The notes beneath the pieces were generated by a model that searched no databases, was not told the origin of the DNA, and saw only the letters and a program-made list of their open reading frames with translations. From Trema orientale (taxonomy: Eukaryota > Streptophyta > Magnoliopsida > Rosales > Cannabaceae): DNA of 64,000 nucleotides. The stretch is taken from NCBI GenBank assembly GCA_002914845.1, contig JXTC01000257.1:56605-120604 (forward strand). The letters are read 5' to 3'. Positions 36,661 through 49,741 of this stretch are shown piece by piece; position 1 is the stretch's first letter; the number at the start of each line of letters is the position of its first letter. The translations under genes and the position numbers were made by a program.

Positions 36661-38840
36661 TGTTTACTAATTAATTGATAAGTTTTAATTTTACATTTAA
36701 ATAATAGTTATTTTCCTTGCTACTTTGTGAGTTTTTATGTTTATCTAAGACTAATTTACTTTGTTTTTGTATTTTTAGGTGATTTGGAACTGAAATGATG
36801 AAAAAAAAAATAAATTGGAGCGAGTGGGGCGAGAGTGACGGACCTAAAGTGGGGCGAGTGAGGACAAGCACCTCCACTAAGGTTTCTCAAATTTAGATTT
36901 TCACTTCTGAAATTGAATTTATTTTCCAAAAAAAAACCCATATGCCCCTACTCAATTTTTTTTCCCATGTGTGTTTATTTGTGTTTTCTAATTCATTATT
37001 TCTATTTAGAATTTAGGATATACTTCCCTTCTTTTCTCAAAATCGTAGATTATATTGGTTATTGAAAGAGAAAAAAAACTACCGACTACGCTCTAAAGTG
37101 TAAAACCTTTATTGAATACAAATTTCTTCCTCCATCAAACTCTCAGGTTAGTTAATACTTCTTTTTGTTTTTACTCTCACTAAGTAGTATAAGATACCGT
37201 AACTATTGATTCCTGCATAATTCTCGAAGCAAAGATATTTTGGTTGTGTTTTTCTTTTAGTTATATATATATATATATATATAATTCCATAGCTCCTACG
37301 AGTGTATGAAACTATTTTTCTTTTTATATACTTTGGACAAATAAATATAACATTGAAAATCAAATAACTAAAAGAGAAGATCATGAGAAAGATTATTTTG
37401 ATATAATTGACAATGAGGTTATCATAAAATGTTTTATAATATGAAAACTTGTAGGAGACAATTCTAATGTATTGATCGGTATTATATTATTACTAAATAG
37501 TTAAAAATTTAAAATTCTCGCTTTATGATTGGTTTCCAAAAAAAAATTGTTCATTATGCTCGCACTGAATTAAAATCCTGAATCTGTCACTGATTGGAGC
37601 TAAAACAGGTTAAAAATTAAAGTGCTGAGCTGAAATAGAGTAAAAATCTTGAAAACATGCTGAAAATGCTATTTTTCCTAAAATTAGGTCAAAAGTGATA
37701 TTTTTGTAAACTATGAGAAACTGACAGAAATCTGGTGCCGGGGCGCTAGAATTCGTGCTCCACAGCGCCAGGAATCGGGAAAAAAAATGTGCTTTTTAAT
37801 TGACTTAAGGTGTTTTGATGTCTTGGGATTTCGAATTTGTGTGGGACTCGACTTAGATGCCTCTTAAACCTATTTTCTTATAAATAGGGCATTCTAAAGC
37901 AGATGGGGTAATATAATAAACACCTAAGAGCCACCAAACTATACTAGAAACCTAGAGAGAGGGAGAGCTTAGAGTGCTGCAACCATCTTCGTTCATTCCT
38001 GCTCTTTTTACGGTTTTTGCTTATTTTCTTAATTCTAGCATGATGACTTTTCTCTTCATTCTTGTATACATGCTAGGGTGGGCCCTAAATTAAGTTAAGG
38101 GTGATTTTAAAGTCCTAATCAAGATTGTTAATTGATTTTTCCAGATTTTATATAATTAGTTGTTTAATTAAAGTTGTTTATGTTCTTCTATGCATATTGC
38201 TTTATGAATTATATCTTGCTTGTTTAGGTGTACAACTAAACTATCATGAGAGAGTTTTAATGCTGGGATTTGTTATAGCCGTTTGCTATGTTTCAATCTA
38301 TAGGTAGCAAAGTTATAGTTGATTTGATCGTTTGATAAATTATCTATAGTAAGGAACATAATCTAGGTTACATTTTGCAGTTATGAAATTATAATATTGA
38401 TCAACCTAATATCTTTCTTTACGATAGTGCTTTTGTTAATTAATTGTAGTTGCTTAGGTTAGTTAATAAAAAGAAGTTATCTATAATGTTCGTCTAGTTC
38501 ACATACAATCTAAGGAAATATATGAATAGTTGTACATCTGCAGACTATTTACGGTTGGTAGCTTTGTTGAATAACTATTAAAATATGGTAATTGATTAGT
38601 ATGATTGTTTAGTGGTGATGGATGAAACCTTAATCTAATTATTTCATTTTCACTTTTATTTTACTTTTAGTTTTATTTATTTTTAATCCACTTTCACCAT
38701 ATTTTTAGTAGTAAATTAGTTAAACTAATTACTCGTAGAATTGACACTTACTTGTCACTATACTAGGTAATATTTGGATTTTCCTAAGCCTTGCTAGGTT
38801 GAAATAGGAAAAAAATAATTGGATAGTTTAATGACAAAGC
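36660..38840 (+). mobile_element. LTR-type fossil, Ty3/gypsy (Tat/Athila-like), split by a nested transposon
   Basis: The outer pieces read like one long plant gypsy LTR: an early TTTTTAGGTGATTTGGAACTG...TTGGAGCTAAAACAGG part, a GCGCTAGAATTCGTG...AGCGCC part, a TATA-like CTTATAAATAGGGC near 37880, a purine-rich AGAGAGAGGGAGAGC, and a late TTGACACTTACTTGTCACTA phrase common near the 3' side of such LTRs. The middle is interrupted at 36822-37592 by a DNA transposon. Ends are approximate, no target duplication or coding domain was found, and the element is an old broken remnant. Confidence 0.5.
36822..37592. mobile_element. hAT-like element inserted in the LTR fossil, 8-bp TSD
   Basis: ATTGGAGC occurs directly before (36814-36821) and after (37593-37600), an exact 8-bp duplication, and removing the element restores a continuous LTR-like sequence. 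The right end reversed is CAGTGACAGATTCAGGATTTT, of the same class as the ends at 16015-16229. The left end holds GAGTGACGGACC about 11 bases in, so it may be altered. An (AT)n tract lies inside at about 37261-37282. Non-coding. Confidence 0.6.
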
Positions 38841-40035
38841 ATTAATACATAATTTCTTCTTCAATTTATGAAAGAAAAATTCATAACATAATAAAGAAAA
38901 ATTCATAACATAACCTTTTTTCTTCTTTTTTTGTTTTTTTGAGATAAACGAATCTATTATTAAAAAAAGCAGAAACTTTTATCTACCAAATTATAAGCTT
39001 ATCCTCCGCTTGTAAGACCAATCTAGATAGATCATGTAAAGTTTCATCATAAATATATGATTAATCATGAAGTTAAGAAGCAAAAATAAAATAAATAAAA
39101 TACATTCATGGTAAACCGGAGTTAAAAATAGGAAGGAAAGTTTTCAGGAAAAAATAAAAATATTAAAAATAAAGACCCGTTAGGATTTTCAATGAAATTT
39201 CCGTAAGACGACCTAATACTATACCAAATATTATATATTGTTTGAGATAATCTAGTCTATTCCAAACTGATTCATTCTACTCCCAATCCCATAACAAGTT
39301 ACAACATCCAAGTTTCTCAAAAAAAAGTTGCAACATCCAAGTGTGTCGATGAAAATTATTATGTGCTTAACTGAAATTCAAATGATTCCATCAGTGAGCC
39401 TTCATTTGAAGATATCGGTTTTAAACACCTTTGAAATAATACAATTATTAATTAAAAGATACAGATAAGATTCCGTTACTATAATACCATTGCGTGGATA
39501 AACAAAAATAATATCAAAACATTATAATGTTGCAAGTAAGTGACAAATTTGACCAATTAACACACATCGTTATCAAAAGCTTCCAACGGCTAGCTTAGGC
39601 TTAGCTAGTACACTGCATTTGACCATAATTGTTAGGACTTGAGAATGAGAGGCCAAAAAGTAGCCGTTGCTTTCTCCCCACCGATGGCACCACTGGGGTC
39701 CTTTGTGTTGGATTCCACCACCAGAGCAGCTGGCATAGATACTTTTTTTTTTTTTTCCCTTTAATCAATTCCCCTGTGCACACAGCCCATCATGGCATTT
39801 GTCTATTGTCCACGTGTCACTTTTCCTATGGGCTTGGGCCCATCCACGCCTCCTCTCATTTCCCTTATTATTTTTGTTTTGACCATTTTCCCTTGTGGTT
39901 TTTTTTTTTTTTTTTTTCTCTCCTGAAAAATATTGGAGAGCACTTCTGTGATGAGAAATGAGTGCTTGCAGACTTGCAGTACTCTATCTTCGTCTTGCTT
40001 GATACGTAAACTAGTCAAAAATACCATATTTTAAT
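38841..40035. other. Intergenic, no gene seen
   Basis: AT-rich. The T tracts near 39741 and 39900 flank a slightly GC-richer stretch (39640-39880) whose open frames on both strands overlap each other and have no domain. Confidence 0.5.
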
Positions 40036-40531
40036 AGAGATAATATTAAAAAAAAACTCATAATTTTTAACTTTTTATTAAAAAAACACCCATACATTTT
40101 CACTAATATCAAATAAAATCTTCCGTTTGTATTTTTCTATCAAATCTCACTAAATTTATATATATAGTCAAAATTTGGGGTTAAAATAATTGAAACTGAA
40201 TGTTTTTAACTTTTGAAAATAGATAATAGAGTTTTTTAAAAAAATTGTGTATTTGAAAACTGTTCTATAAAAATTGGATTCTTAAAAGATTGTAAATTAT
40301 TTTTTGGTTTAAATAGTTATTTTCTGACTATTTCTATAAACGTCAATATACATTTTAAAGAATAAAGACGACGTTTTTGTAGTAATTTTAAATTTTAATT
40401 TTGATTGTGTATGTGAATTCACTGAAATTTGATAAAAAAAACATTAAAAAAAATTATTTGATATTAATAAAAGGACGTAATTTTTTTTGCTGAAAGGTTA
40501 AAAGTGGTAGATTTTTTAATAATATTATCCT
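40036..40531. mobile_element. Mutator-like MITE with 9-bp TSD
   Basis: The left end AGAGATAATATTAAAAAA and the reversed right end AGGATAATATTATTAAAAAA are inverted, and the arms match for about 95 bp including TTTTAACxTTT and ACTAATATCAAATAA blocks. The flanks are TATTTTAAT and TATTTTGAT, a 9-bp duplication with one mismatch, as expected for Mutator-like elements. Non-coding. Confidence 0.65.
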
Positions 40532-41369
40532 TATTTTGATAATATAATAAATTATTATTGAAAATCTATATGTGAAACACTAAGATATTTCAATAAATAT
40601 ATATTAGAAAAATTTATAAAAATAAGATATTTAGCATCATCTTGGACTTTCAGTTTTTTCTAAAACAAAAAAAAAAGGATCTTTTTTGTAAATGCATTTT
40701 TAATTGTCCTATCTTTTCCATAAGCTTTAAAATACGATTAGAAATAGAAAAATATCCCTATATAGGCACCCTTTCTACCAATCTTACTATTATAACATTG
40801 TCTTGTGGTAACATTATCTTACTATTATACCCCTTCAATTTCAAATCCACTTTTCCGGAGTTTTTTTTTTCCTCCTTTGAAATGTATCCACGTATTTAGT
40901 ATTTTTAAAAGTTAGTTAAAAACTTATTGCTCAGGGTAAATAACGTATATCCACAATATTCGAATTTACGATAATTCCATATATTTATACATTTTTATTG
41001 GTTTATTTCTATTTGAGAAAATGCAACACTCTTAAATTATGACAGCTTTAGCGGCTTTAGCCATGCACATTGCATTTAACTAACAATAGCAATAGTAATT
41101 GAATAACTCAACTCTCTAAGCAGCTCGATCTCTGCGTGATACCACTAAGTCTGAGCTCTTTTCACTTTTTATAAATTGAAATGAGAAGTTTTATGTTCTC
41201 TATATTTTCTTAAAGAAAATTTTCATGACTATTTTTATTTTCAAAAAGAAATTTTACCAAACAAGACCAATTAACCTCTTCCGGTGTCACAAGAAAGTAG
41301 AATAATGTTCATTGCAGTAAAATAACATATAATGTTTGAAAAAAGTATATAAGATATACATTTGGTTCA
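40532..41369. other. Intergenic, no gene seen
   Basis: AT-rich spacer without recognised features. Confidence 0.4.
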
Positions 41370-41683
41370 TCCATTTAAATGTGTGTATTTAAATAAAAAT
41401 TATAGAATGAATTATAATTGGAATAAGATACATTTGAAATGAAATAAGGTGGAATGAGTTATTATAAAAAAAAAAAAAGTAGAATGAGTTATAATTAGAA
41501 TAAGAGATATTAGAATTGATCATTCGAAAACAAGGGTAGAGCTCCATTCTTGTTCTTAGAAGAAAAAAATAACTCCAATAGTTGATGTGATATCTGAATG
41601 AAAAAACTGAATTGTTGAAACAAATACTTATTTCAATGGGTATAAGAATGGAGTCGGTGAGAATGGTTGAATCAAACGATGCC
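41370..41683 (-). repeat. GGCCCCGTTTG-type repeat, copy B
   Basis: Read on the minus strand it begins GGCATCGTTTGATTCAACC and follows copy A (31539-31890) through TTGTTTCAACAATTCAGTTTTT, the TCTAATT...TTATAAC part and the end. Copy B has one unit where A has two in the GTTTGTTTCAAC section. An A tract at 41464-41477 interrupts it. Confidence 0.55.
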
Positions 41684-43389
41684 ATAAATGACTTGAAGAA
41701 AAAAAAAAAAAAGGTAACAGACCGACCACCAGAGGTAGAAAACTTCGTGTCAAAATGTGACCTTAACAACACTATAAGTTGTTTCATGGAGAACCAACTA
41801 TTAGCCCAAGATTGACTACTTAAGAGGGAGGTTAATTAGGTTTTAAAAAACTTTTAGAAACTTTTCAAGTGTATAAAATTAAAGACCACAATTTTCAGAC
41901 TTTTAGACTATAAATAAATACAATAATATGATCAAGCAATCAATATTTCAAATGCTCAAATAATATATTGCAATACAGTAAAGAGTGTAAGGATAGAAAA
42001 AAAATATAAACTCAAGTTTTTACAAGATTTTGCAAGTACGACGATTTGCCTATATTCCCGTCTGTATGTAACTTTACTTTAAGCATCCATTATTGAATCA
42101 AGAATATGAGCTTGACCGACCATTTTACAAAATAGTGAATTATTTTTACCACTCAAACTTTATAATAGACTTGACTATGACTATATCACACATATGCTTG
42201 GATTATTTTGATTTCGATGCTAACCTCACGTAGTTATTCAAATTGTTAAGACTCAAGTTTTAATATCACATATACATGTGGTTGTTTAAACTCTAGTGCC
42301 AATTTAATAATACACGTGTTGTTTAGATAATGGTGCTAAACTCACGTATATATGAGTTATTTAGACGACTATACCAGCCTCACTTAGAGTCGAGTTATTT
42401 AAAAATTAGACCAACCTCACCTAAATACTTAATATAATTTGAATGGTAAAGTAGAAAGTACTCGTAGAATCTCATTTCTAAAGATTTGATACAAGTTTAC
42501 AACTAGGAGAAATGATGTAAAGCTTAATAATTTAATCCAAGTTTTGATGAATATGCAAAAATATTTTTCTCAAATGATTTAAGACTAAGTTAGGCTAAAG
42601 AGAGTTGTGAACACTTTGTGTTGAGGATATATTAAATGCTTTAAGAAGTCTCAAATAAGCTTCTATTTGTAGATCTCCTCAACAACTTGTTGTTTATGGT
42701 CGTTATAAAATTTTGCAATACGTCTGGACATTCGAAGGTGCAGATCCAATTGTCCACCATCTAGCCGTTTCAAATTCAGCAGAAAAAAATTTGACCGTCG
42801 CATATGCATTATGTCTTCTGGAACGACTTTTTTGGCAGTTTTCAAGTTTTTTTTTTTACTTCTAAAATCATCTTTAATACTTTTAAACCTTGGAAAATTA
42901 TTTTAAAATCAACAAATAAGCATTTGGAAACTTGATTTGGTTTCTAAAGATATTTTCACAAAAGTTTGTACATTGAGACCGAAACGGATCAATGTTAGAA
43001 TACGGTCAGGATTAAAAAAGTGATTTATAAAAATTGAACCTTACTATGATTAAAATCATGTTTTGCATCAAACCTAAATACAAGATAATAAAATGTAAAC
43101 CTATATGGACTCCATATTGTATCTCGATTTTTCATTTTGACAATCAGTTTTTTATCTCGATCTTTCATCTTGGCAATCTTTAAGCTTGATAACAATTTTT
43201 GTCAACTTAAGTGCTTTAAACTTGATCAACATTCTTTACTTAATATTTGTGCTTTAATTTTGAGCAATTTTCCGCATATTGAAGTTAAACTATTAGCACA
43301 TAATTTAATGTTTGTTATTCTCAAAATAAAAGTAGTAAGATTGAAATCTTAATAAGCGAACGCTATCCATCACAAATCTATCTATTAAC
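41684..43389. other. Intergenic with a degenerate minisatellite
   Basis: At about 42195-42425 a diverged unit of about 38-40 bp, roughly GTGCTAACCTCACGT...GAGTTATTTAGA, recurs five or six times. Its surroundings resemble retrotransposon LTR sequence in base pattern, but ends and coding domains are missing, so I leave it unclassified. No gene seen. Confidence 0.4.
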
Positions 43390-43560
43390 AACCTCATTTT
43401 ATCAGCAGCATGCAGATAATTAACATAGGCAGCACACGCCACACTGGCATGGACATATAAATTCGCAAGCCACTTGAAACCCAAAAAGTTCGAACCTATG
43501 ACTGCCTTGCTTCACGGCTTCAGTCCATTTTACCGCTACGGTACCATATCTATATATTTG
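43390..43560 (-). mobile_element. tRNA-derived SINE-like sequence
   Basis: On the minus strand a box-A-like TAGCGGTAAAATGG (near 43543 leftward) is followed by a box B, GGTTCGAAC (about 43496 leftward), about 50 bases on. The stretch is richer in GC than its surroundings. No clear tail or target duplication was found, so this is a candidate only. Confidence 0.35.
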
Positions 43561-44432
43561 ACTCGTGTTTCCTATGTCCTAACCAAAATGAGTGTGAATA
43601 CTATGTGCCTGAATTTAACATAGAAAATGATTTGTACTTCTAAACGTCAAATCTCATACTTTGTCGATGAAAAACTAGAAGGACCATTCATTTTTCAGCT
43701 GAGGCATTGGGATTCGTTTTTCGCTATGTCCAAAAAAAAAAAAAAAAAGCAGATTTATTATCACCAAAGAGTGCTCATATGTGTTGTCTCATAATTGAGA
43801 AGGTTTCCTCATTAGAACAGGCAGGGAAAAAGGAAAGAAAAGAGGTTCTTTACCTTTTATCTATTCACGGTTCACCTCTCATTTCATATCGTGCATGCAC
43901 CTTTCTTTCTTTATTTTTTTTTTGAAAAGACCTTTCTTTATTTTAGTTCTTTACTGTAATTTTTTTTTAATTAGAATATTTTCATAAGGAGACGTTAAAA
44001 ATCACAATATATGTCACAATTTTCAGTTCTCTCTCTTCCACTACGTGAAAGCAGAGTTCAAAATAGATACTTTGACTAGATACTGTTAAAAACTTTACCA
44101 ATTTAATAAGTTAACTTGATTTTATATTTTAATAATATAATAAATCATTGTTGAAGTTGAAAATTATTTATAGTTTAGCATGTCTCTTAGAAAAATATTT
44201 ATCTAAACTATTACTTAATTTTACTGGCTAATATCGCCGAAGATGAAATATCTCCCGCCGTAAATACGCAGATCGACTTTCGTAATAAAGTTGACGTGAA
44301 AGTTGGAATAAGCTGATAAACGCCCCTCATGGGTGCCAAAAAGTTTTTACAAGTAAAAGTATAATTTTGGATTTGTGCATTTCTTAATCCTTCATTATCA
44401 TCATCATAGTGAAAAACCTATTACGACAAAAA

Positions 44433-44536
44433 ATGAAAATAATTCTCACGTTGAGAGTGAGTTACTATAGATTCATGTGTGTTTGTGAAAATAATTCTCA
44501 CGTTGAGAGTGAGTTACTATAGATTCATGTGTGTTT
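44433..44536. repeat. Perfect 52-bp tandem duplication
   Basis: A unit beginning TGAAAATAATTCTCACGTTG occurs twice in direct succession with no difference (44433-44484 and 44485-44536), so it is recent or under gene conversion. Confidence 0.95.
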
Positions 44537-47500
44537 GTTTGCTTTTATGTTTATGTTTTATTGCTCTAAGTAGTAAAGTAATAGGCTCGTTAATCCTTAT
44601 CAACTTCAAGTTAAAAATCACATGTTTTCCTTCTTCACGTCTTTACGAATGAAAAGAAAAAAGTTAAAAACTATTACCAAGTTTTATTAATGAAGAGAAG
44701 GGAATATGGTGGTTGTCTTAGAAGCTAGCTTAAACAGCGACAACACTCTGTACTCTGTAGTTAACATCAAGTGAAAGTAGCAAAAATCTGAAATCAATTA
44801 GACTGCAGAAGACCATGTTAATTTGTGGCACTCAACCAAAGTGTATGACACTCTATGACCTCTGCAAAAACAATTACATGTAACAAATTGAGAGATTCAA
44901 ATCACGTGCCCTTGGTAATATTGCATTATAAAGATTTTGTTTGTTTTGGGAGAAAGTTAAAAAGAAAATAGAGTGTGCAATGAATATCAAGATAAACTTA
45001 TTGGTATAGCTTCCACAATCAATATCTTATCTACTGCGCATTCTAGCTACTCTTTTTTCAAGGGAATCCATCTGACCAAATTGGACTATGCAGAAAATTT
45101 TAGGCATCTTTTTTGTGTTAGTGTTCGAGTGAATGTAGTATATATATTTCTTTTCAACTTCTTTGAAAATTTTTGTTCTCATTAGGCCCTCATTAAATTT
45201 TTTGAAAAAGATATATGCACTAAAAGATGTAGCAAAGTTTTGATTCGATAATTCTAGGAGTGCATTGTAGTCATAGTCTTAGTCCGACTAAGAATTACAC
45301 TCGCATCTAATGCTATTAATGCAAGCTAAATTGTGTCTTAGCCTCTTAGGAAGATAAATATAGTGACTTTGTGACGAACGTATTTATGCTATTAAATTTT
45401 CAAACCATTTATCTTTTTTGGGTTTTGCATGTTTATGTTCATTTTTAATGATTATTATCATCTAAATTCAAGAAAATGTACCAAGTATAATTTCTGCTAT
45501 GCAGTTGTTGCCAAACTTTGGTTAACACGTCATACGTTACAATAATAATTACTATAATGTAATGTCACCTACAATATGATCTAGTAGATTGCAAAATATC
45601 CCATTAGTTAATTACTAAAATTTGATTACAAAGCCTCCCCTAACTAAAATAAATAAATAAATGATTACAAGCTAAGTTGTCTGTTGGAATAAATTAAGAA
45701 AAAATTGTGACATATAATATACTATCAATTTTTCCTTCAAAAAGAAAATCAATTTTGTCAGTTATACATTTAATCTCTTTTTCTCCTCCAGGGTATGTGC
45801 TTATCGCTTTCATTTTTATTTTTTCATGAGTGCTGAAGGGAAGGAATTGTGATAGCAAAATAATTGACATTCTAAGAAGTGTGAAGGACCAATTTGCGAT
45901 ATGATATGATAATTGACAATTAATACTCCAAAGTTTAGTCGGAAGAATCATATATCAAGATTTTCACTCTGCCGTGAGGGAGATCTTTTTCTCCTTCTTC
46001 GGCAGGACCTTCTTTTGTTGTTTTCTTTTTCTTTTTTTTTTTTCGTTTTCAATAATACTTCCTTATATTCGAAAACATGAGTTACCTAAATTCAAATATA
46101 TAAATATTTTGTCCCACATGTTTAGATATCGGGTGTGTTTTATTTGTTTTCTATATTTTCATGCAGTTTTTTATGACTATTTTTCAGATTTGAGATTTTT
46201 ATAGTCGAGATCTAAAACATGCTATACAATTCAAGATCGAATTATGCAAAAGATTCGTTACATTATCAGTTGGAAAAACTAATAAAACTCTAATTATACC
46301 CATCATTGGGTTTTGTGATTTCTTTCTGATAGTTAGTAGACTATAATAATTGTGCCGATTACTCATTTATTATAATATATTATTTATATTTCAATTAGTG
46401 TATCAGTGGATTATTATACTATTTTATTTATTTGTTAAATGAAATGTCGTTATATTTAAAAAAAAAAAGTTGCTTAAGGGAAGTGAGTTTTGTCTATCTA
46501 TTTATTTTTGTTTTTATATATTTTAAATATATGCGAACCTTATAACATTCATATTTTAAAGTATTTTTTAAATCAAAACCCCCCACAGACAGAAGCAATA
46601 GTATAAATGAGTAAAAAAAGAAAAAAAGTTATTAGTTGCAAAGAAAAAGAAACCAACAAATCAATGGAATCTATTGTAATGGTGAGATTATACAATCACA
46701 ATTTACCAGGTGCCAAACATAAAAATGAAATATATTCTACAATTGGTTTTACTTACAAAACCCTAGTAAATTTGGAAAAATTAGAATTTATGTGATCAAA
46801 GAGTGCTCTTTATGGAAGATATCAATCAAAATAACCAATTCGAGTGTGTTTGAAAGAGCTAAAAGAATTTCTCAACTGGGGTTCTGATTGCATCACGTGT
46901 AGATTTGCATTTGTGTTCAAGTATAGGATCACAATTTTTTTCTCTTTGCGTGTCAGTCGAATTCAAATACAATGCTTTGATCGATAATATATTAATATAA
47001 TTTTTTTTTTTAGTTTGATCTTTGTATTAGATGATCTATTGATATTATTACAATTATTTTTACACATTAAAAAAAAAAAAAAACAAACAAAGAAGAAAGA
47101 AAGAGAGTGATTGAGGGAAAGTTGGTCTTGCATATATAATGATCAAATCCCAAAACGAAAGACGAAATCCATATATAAATGTCATTTTCAAGGAGATAAT
47201 TGAAAAGGTCAGCGTTTCACATTCATTAGTTCATGCAAAAAATCACGGCTTAGTGGAATTCTATTGGACTAAACTTTTCTTTGGTGTCAATTTAATTTCC
47301 ATCAGAAAAATACTTTAGTGCTTAGACCTTACTTTCTTTTCAACAGAAAACGAGGTTGATCTTTACACCTCCTCAAATTATGGCTCCCTTTCTTCTTAGA
47401 ATATTCTTAATTTTTATCTTTCATTTCTCCTTTTGTCATTTTTTTTTTTCGCAAGATATTATAAAAAGAGACCTTTAGTGTTTTTTTATCTATTTTTTTT

Positions 47501-47901
47501 CATCATACTTTAAGTTTCTTTCCTCCCATTGTGTGGTTGGGATTTTTTTGTACTATTTGTGCATAGATGATATTTTTATGTTTTTGGATTGATATTTATA
47601 TGAAAAGGATTTTTGTTGAACCTCACATAAACTGCTCAGTGAGAGTTCGAAAATTCTCATTTTTATGCTAGAGACTAGAGACATTCACTACAAGTTAAAG
47701 GCTTAAAGTACATAAATATGGTCGAGTTCTGAATTGATATATTTCTTTGGCATTTATTATGGTAGAAGTATTATTATTTGGAAAACGTTTCCAACAATAA
47801 TGGGTCGGAATTTAAGAAAAGTTGACAAATGTTGATCTCTAATAATGGTATTTTCCGTACGATTTGATCAAATAAATATTGTGGGATCGCTATTTCATTT
47901 C

Positions 47902-48198
47902 AGGGCTATGTATGGTAGAGGAAAGAAATAAGAGCCAATCCACTAAATTATATGTCTCTTAAATTAGAGAGTAAATGAAATGGAAGAGAAAGACTATTAG
48001 TTTTTAAATCATCATCATACTACTTAATAATGTGTCTGGGATAATAAATTTTCAAATAAAGAAGTTTCTTTTCCTCACCTATTAACCAAAATAACAAAGA
48101 TGAAAAGTTTTTTTCTTTTCTTTTTTTTTTTGAAATATTATATCTCTCCTATTGTATCTATCCTCTAATTTAATGTCCTCTCTACCAATTATAAGCTA
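47902..48198. mobile_element. Possible MITE, TTGGTAGAG ends
   Basis: GGGCTATGTATGGTAGAGGA at the left and, reversed, TTAGCTTATAATTGGTAGAG at the right are imperfect inverted ends of the same type as the element at 8413-9080. Target duplication not found. Confidence 0.4.
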
Positions 48199-48825
48199 AG
48201 AGATGAAGTGGATCATTTATATCGATCTACTAATTCAAAAAGTTCTGTTGCCATTTTTATACAAAATCATGCAAATATAAATTGAAACATATGTAAAAGG
48301 AAACTCCTAAAGTATAGTTTCCAACAATAGCAAACATTCATACCCATAGAATAGAACCAAAACGATTTTAATGGTTGGTGGAGGTGGTGGCCCCTTGGAC
48401 TTTTGAGTTTTGTATAGTCAACTAACTAAAGACAACATAAAAGGTGGTGTCATTAGCTATCATAATTTTGGTAAAAAAAAAAAAAAAACTATCATCATGT
48501 TCTTTTTTTTTCCTTCTTTTTCTTTTTTTTTTCCAAATACATATAATAATGTACCACTTAATTGAGGATTCAAATGGAAACTAATTGCCTTCTAATAATG
48601 TTAAAATGTTAACCAATCTCGATTTTGTATTTCTAAATTTATATTTTCTTTTGGTAATACTAGTAATATTAACAACACAAATTCAAAAGAAAAAAATATT
48701 AACAACACTTTTTTTTTCTTTTTTTTTTTCACTTCAAAATTATTTGGTACAAACTCTGGGCGTAAGTAGCCTATTACCATTTTTTCAAGGTACATATATA
48801 AAAGTTTGCATCAGTGTTTTTTATA

Positions 48826-49305
48826 AAGAGGTAATTACCATATCTTCGTATTACATTTTTTTGAAGGAACAATATCAATTTGGAAACATTGTCAATTTAA
48901 TACATTATTAAATTTAAGAAATTTTATAAAGAGGTAATTAACATGTCTCTACATTTAAATTTAATACATTGTTCAATTTTAACTATTAAGAATCTTTAAG
49001 TCATGTTTAAACTTTAAATTACTTGATTAGTCTTATAATTTAAAGTTTCTTAATTAGTTTTATAACTTCGTCATATATGCATTTAAGGCAATACGATAAC
49101 ATAGTGATTGTTGGAGAAGAATTAGGAGGTAATTCCTGTTTCTTTGTAGTACATTTTAAATTTATTACGTGCTTCAATTTAATGTTTAAGTGTCTTAAAG
49201 TCATGTTAGAAAATTTAAAATTACTTAAATTAGTAACTTCATCAAATAAATTTAATAAATGCGTATAACATAGTGTTTGTTGTAGAGGAATTAAAAGGTA
49301 GGACT
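48826..49305. repeat. Diverged tandem repeat upstream of NAT12
   Basis: The phrase AGAGGTAATTA(C/A)C recurs at about 48826, 48932 and 49125, each followed by related text (ACATTTAAATTTA..., AAGTCATGTT..., AAATTACTT...). Units are of unequal length (about 105-195 bp), so the array is old. It lies some 200-700 bases upstream of the presumed NAT12 promoter. Confidence 0.5.
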
Positions 49306-49530
49306 CCAAAATTAGATTATTACAATAAACAAAATTATATTACTACAATCATTAATGTCTAAAATTCATTTAAAGACAAAAAAAATATTAAAAAGAAATG
49401 CAACAAACGCGGTTTTAGGCTAAAAAAGTAGAGAGAGAAAGAGTCTCTCTCTACCTCCACCAATATCTTAGTTGTCTTTCTTTTGGCATTTTTCTAAAAC
49501 TTTTGTTTATTTGTTTTAAATTTTCAAAAT

Positions 49531-49635
49531 CTCACACACTCTCTCTCACTCTACTCTCTCACTCCTCCATTTGCACTCACTCTCACACCTCTCTTTCTCT
49601 CTCCTCATTCTTCTTCTTCTTCTTTCTCTCTCTAG
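49531..49635 (+). promoter_or_regulatory. CT-rich leader of NAT12
   Basis: A run dominated by CTCTCT, CTTCTTCTT and CACTCT on the plus strand, typical of plant core promoters (Y patches) and 5' UTRs. It is followed by an inverted AGGGCT...AGCCCT pair at 49634-49659 that can fold back, and lies 190-290 bases before the start codon. Confidence 0.5.
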
Positions 49636-49741
49636 GGCTGTAGCTCTAGCTCTAGCCCTGCTGCAACCCTACTTGCTGAATTCTTCGCTGTAATTTTCTT
49701 CATTTTTATTTATTTATTTTTGGGTTCGAACTTCGGAGCCT

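Larger units (their letters stand above)
43561..48825. other. Intergenic, AT-rich, no gene seen
   Basis: Contains several A and T tracts, an exact 52-bp tandem duplication (44433-44536) and a MITE-like segment at 47902-48198. Open frames of 60-85 codons are AT-driven; none shows a family motif. Confidence 0.5.

Noticed and set aside
42663-42845. 60-codon minus-strand frame with a fairly balanced composition
   Set aside because: Short, isolated, no recognisable domain, and next to a decayed tandem repeat region that is probably retrotransposon-derived.
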